Below, piece by piece: positions 4,839 through 6,446 of a stretch of DNA of 6,446 nt (its first letter is position 1; every line of letters starts with the position of its first letter). The DNA is taken from assembly GCA_964363055.1 (NCBI GenBank), contig CAYIGN010000045.1:1-6446 (forward strand), given 5' to 3'. The notes under the pieces were generated by a model, which saw nothing but the letters and a program-made list of their open reading frames with translations, had not been told where the DNA came from and did no database searches. The position numbers were made by a program, and so were the translations under genes. The DNA is from CAYIGN01 sp964363055 (lineage in GTDB: Bacteria > Patescibacteriota > Minisyncoccia > Sungbacterales > HO2-52-23).

Positions 4839-6342
4839 TAGCAACTTTCAGACGCGACTCGGTTTTATCGGACAACTCACCGGATTCTTTTATTTTCTCC
4901 AGCACCTCGGTGCGGTGCATCTTTTCAAGGTAGTCAAGTAGTGCAGCGCTCACTTTTCCGGCTTCGGTCGGTGGTATGTCGTCAAAATATCCCTGCGTGC
5001 CTGCATAGATCAAAACAACTTGCTCTTCAAAAGGCATTGGTTCAAGCGCCGGCTGTTTCAATATCTCGGTGAGCACCCGGCCGCGCTCAATCCGCTTGCG
5101 AGTGGATTCGTCCAGTTCCGAGGCAAATTGTACAAATGCCGCAAGCTCACGGTATTGGGCAAGTTCCAGGCGCAGGCGCCCGGCGACTTTTTTCATTGCC
5201 CTGGTCTGGGCCGCGGAGCCCACGCGCGAGACCGAGAGCCCGACATTTAAAGCCGGCCGGATGCCTTGATAAAAAAGTTCCGGCTCCAGATAAATTTGTC
5301 CGTCGGTGATGGAAATAACATTAGTGGGGATGTAGGCGGACACGTCGCCCAGCTGGGTTTCGATAATCGGGAGCGCGGTCAGGGATCCCCCGCCGTTTTC
5401 TTTATTGAGTTTTGCGGCGCGTTCCAACAGCCGCGAATGTAGATAAAAGATATCGCCCGGGTAGGCCTCGCGTCCTGGCGGACGCCTTAATAAAAGCGAC
5501 AGTTCGCGGTATGCCCAGGCGTGCTTGGAAAGATCATCATAGACGAGCAGCGCGTCGCGGCCCTGATGCATGAAATACTCGCCGATGGCGGTCGCGCTGT
5601 AAGGCGCCAAGTACCAAAGCGATGCTGGACTTGACGCCGGAGCCGAGACCACGATCGTATAATCCATTGCACCTTGTTCTTTGAGTACGGAAACAATCTT
5701 TGCGATTTTGGATTCTTTCTGGCCAATGGCGACGTAAATGCAGATCGGCGTGGGGTAACGGGTATCACGGCCTTGATTGACGATCGTATCAATCGCAATC
5801 GCAGTTTTGCCGATCTGCCGGTCTCCGATTATGAGTTCACGCTGTCCCCGGCCTATGGGGATCATCGCATCAATCGCCTTGATGCCGGTATGAAGGGGTG
5901 TGTTTACCGGCTCGCGGACAGTTACTGATGGAGCCGGCCGTTCGGCCGGATAAAATATTTCTTCCGCGCCTTCGCTAAAAATCGGTCCTCGTCCGTCCTG
6001 CGGGCTGCCTAAGGGATCAATCACCCGTCCGACGAGCTCCTCCCCTACCCGTACCGATAGGACTCTTTGCGTCTGGCGGACGATGCCGCCTTCTTTTACT
6101 TTTGTGAAGTCGCCAAGGATGATGGCACCCACCAAATCCTCCTCAAGATTAAATGCGATACCGCTCACGGGGCCTGCTTCGGTCTCAAATTCCAGCATTT
6201 CCTGCGATGCAACCTCGGATAGACCATAAATCTTGGCGATCCCGTCGCCCACTTCCAAAACCCGACCGATTTTCTCGGCTTTAATCTCTCCTCGAAAACC
6301 CTCAATTTCCTTTTTTAAATTTTCCAGAATCAAATCCTTCAT
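4816..6342 (-). CDS. atpA: F1 ATP synthase alpha subunit
   Basis: Non-catalytic nucleotide-binding alpha subunit of the F1 hexamer, 508 residues, matching the usual 500-515. Motifs in order: IGRVLEVGDGIAKIYGL (25-41) of the N-terminal barrel, P-loop GDRQIGKT (173-180), LLVYDDLSKHAWAYRE (265-280) with Walker B, LLLRRPPGREAYPGDIFYLHSRLLERAA (283-310), ALPIIETQLGDVSAYIPTNVISITDGQI (323-350), and SVSRVG (370-375) with the arginine finger Arg373 that reaches into the beta active site. The P-loop has Ile where the family usually has Thr (GDRQTGKT). The ATG at 6342 gives a normal N-terminus, but AAAGGG directly abuts it, too close for an ideal Shine-Dalgarno. A TTG at codon 4 is spaced better, so the exact start is slightly uncertain. 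It is followed by a possible microprotein and the NYN gene instead of atpG. Confidence 0.97.
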   Translation of the reverse strand: MKDLILENLKKEIEGFRGEIKAEKIGRVLEVGDGIAKIYGLSEVASQEMLEFETEAGPVSGIAFNLEEDLVGAIILGDFTKVKEGGIVRQTQRVLSVRVGEELVGRVIDPLGSPQDGRGPIFSEGAEEIFYPAERPAPSVTVREPVNTPLHTGIKAIDAMIPIGRGQRELIIGDRQIGKTAIAIDTIVNQGRDTRYPTPICIYVAIGQKESKIAKIVSVLKEQGAMDYTIVVSAPASSPASLWYLAPYSATAIGEYFMHQGRDALLVYDDLSKHAWAYRELSLLLRRPPGREAYPGDIFYLHSRLLERAAKLNKENGGGSLTALPIIETQLGDVSAYIPTNVISITDGQIYLEPELFYQGIRPALNVGLSVSRVGSAAQTRAMKKVAGRLRLELAQYRELAAFVQFASELDESTRKRIERGRVLTEILKQPALEPMPFEEQVVLIYAGTQGYFDDIPPTEAGKVSAALLDYLEKMHRTEVLEKIKESGELSDKTESRLKVAIEEWRKI

Positions 6343-6385
6343 CCCTTTATAGAACCCATCTCAAAAATGCATTTGGGCTGCAATC

Positions 6386-6446
6386 GGCGGATTTCTGCTC
6401 ATCCGCCTTCTCGGGGCTCTGCGTATCTCTGATACCGTATCGCCCC
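6386..6446. other. hairpin-rich stretch upstream of atpA
   Basis: Between atpA and the window edge I see several inverted repeats. GGCGGAT (6386-6392) pairs with ATCCGCC (6401-6407), a perfect 7-bp stem with an 8-base loop. GGGGC (6413-6417) pairs with GCCCC (6442-6446) and encloses GTATC-TCT-GATAC (6423-6435). No T-run follows directly on either strand, so these are not simple terminators. All three minus-strand frames carry stops before atpA and none resembles the C-terminus of AtpH. It may be a structured leader or the edge of a repeat cut by the window. Confidence 0.4.

Overview
The window holds the catalytic-core part of a bacterial F-type ATP synthase locus, all read on the minus strand. 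In transcription order (right to left) it contains atpA (alpha), a possible 42-residue single-helix membrane microprotein, a NYN/PIN-like (LabA/DUF88-type) putative nuclease, atpG (gamma), a 551-residue protein I do not recognise, and atpD (beta). atpD runs off the left edge with its last few codons missing. The usual order is atpA-atpG-atpD, so two unrelated genes have been inserted: one between alpha and gamma, one between gamma and beta. atpC would be expected beyond the left edge. atpH and upstream genes would be expected beyond the right edge, but nothing like an AtpH C-terminus is visible in the 104 bases before atpA.

The organism is bacterial. The F1 sequence style, weak or absent Shine-Dalgarno sites, a TTG start, extra genes in the atp cluster and a GAGGTTG heptamer repeat in atpG would fit an uncultivated lineage such as the Candidate Phyla Radiation (Patescibacteria/Parcubacteria). 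That placement is inference only; no marker gene here proves it. atpA and atpD are G+C rich (about 50-70% in sampled 60-base lines). The NYN gene is clearly A+T richer (about 38-42% in sampled lines), which suggests separate acquisition.

Left part (1-3977): atpD, the unknown gene and atpG are tightly packed (6-base and 27-base gaps) and look like one transcription unit. The atpD start has no visible Shine-Dalgarno site, so it is probably translationally coupled to the unknown gene. Middle part (3978-4815): this is the most unusual region. An exact consensus sigma-70 promoter (TTGACA-16-TATAAT) faces against the operon, next to an exact consensus DnaA box. It is followed at once by a GNRA-capped hairpin plus six T that reads as a plus-strand terminator and overlaps the NYN stop codon. 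At the other end of the NYN gene lies a weaker promoter-like box, a bulged hairpin, and a perfect 15-bp hairpin plus T-run, also in plus-strand terminator orientation. The NYN gene is thus bracketed by two counter-oriented promoter/terminator-like units that might make short antisense or leader-overlapping RNAs. Right part (4816-6446): atpA, then a hairpin-rich stretch up to the window edge.

Functionally, alpha and beta form the catalytic hexamer and gamma the rotating shaft of F1. Roles for the unknown protein, the NYN protein and the microprotein in ATP synthase are suggested only by their position.
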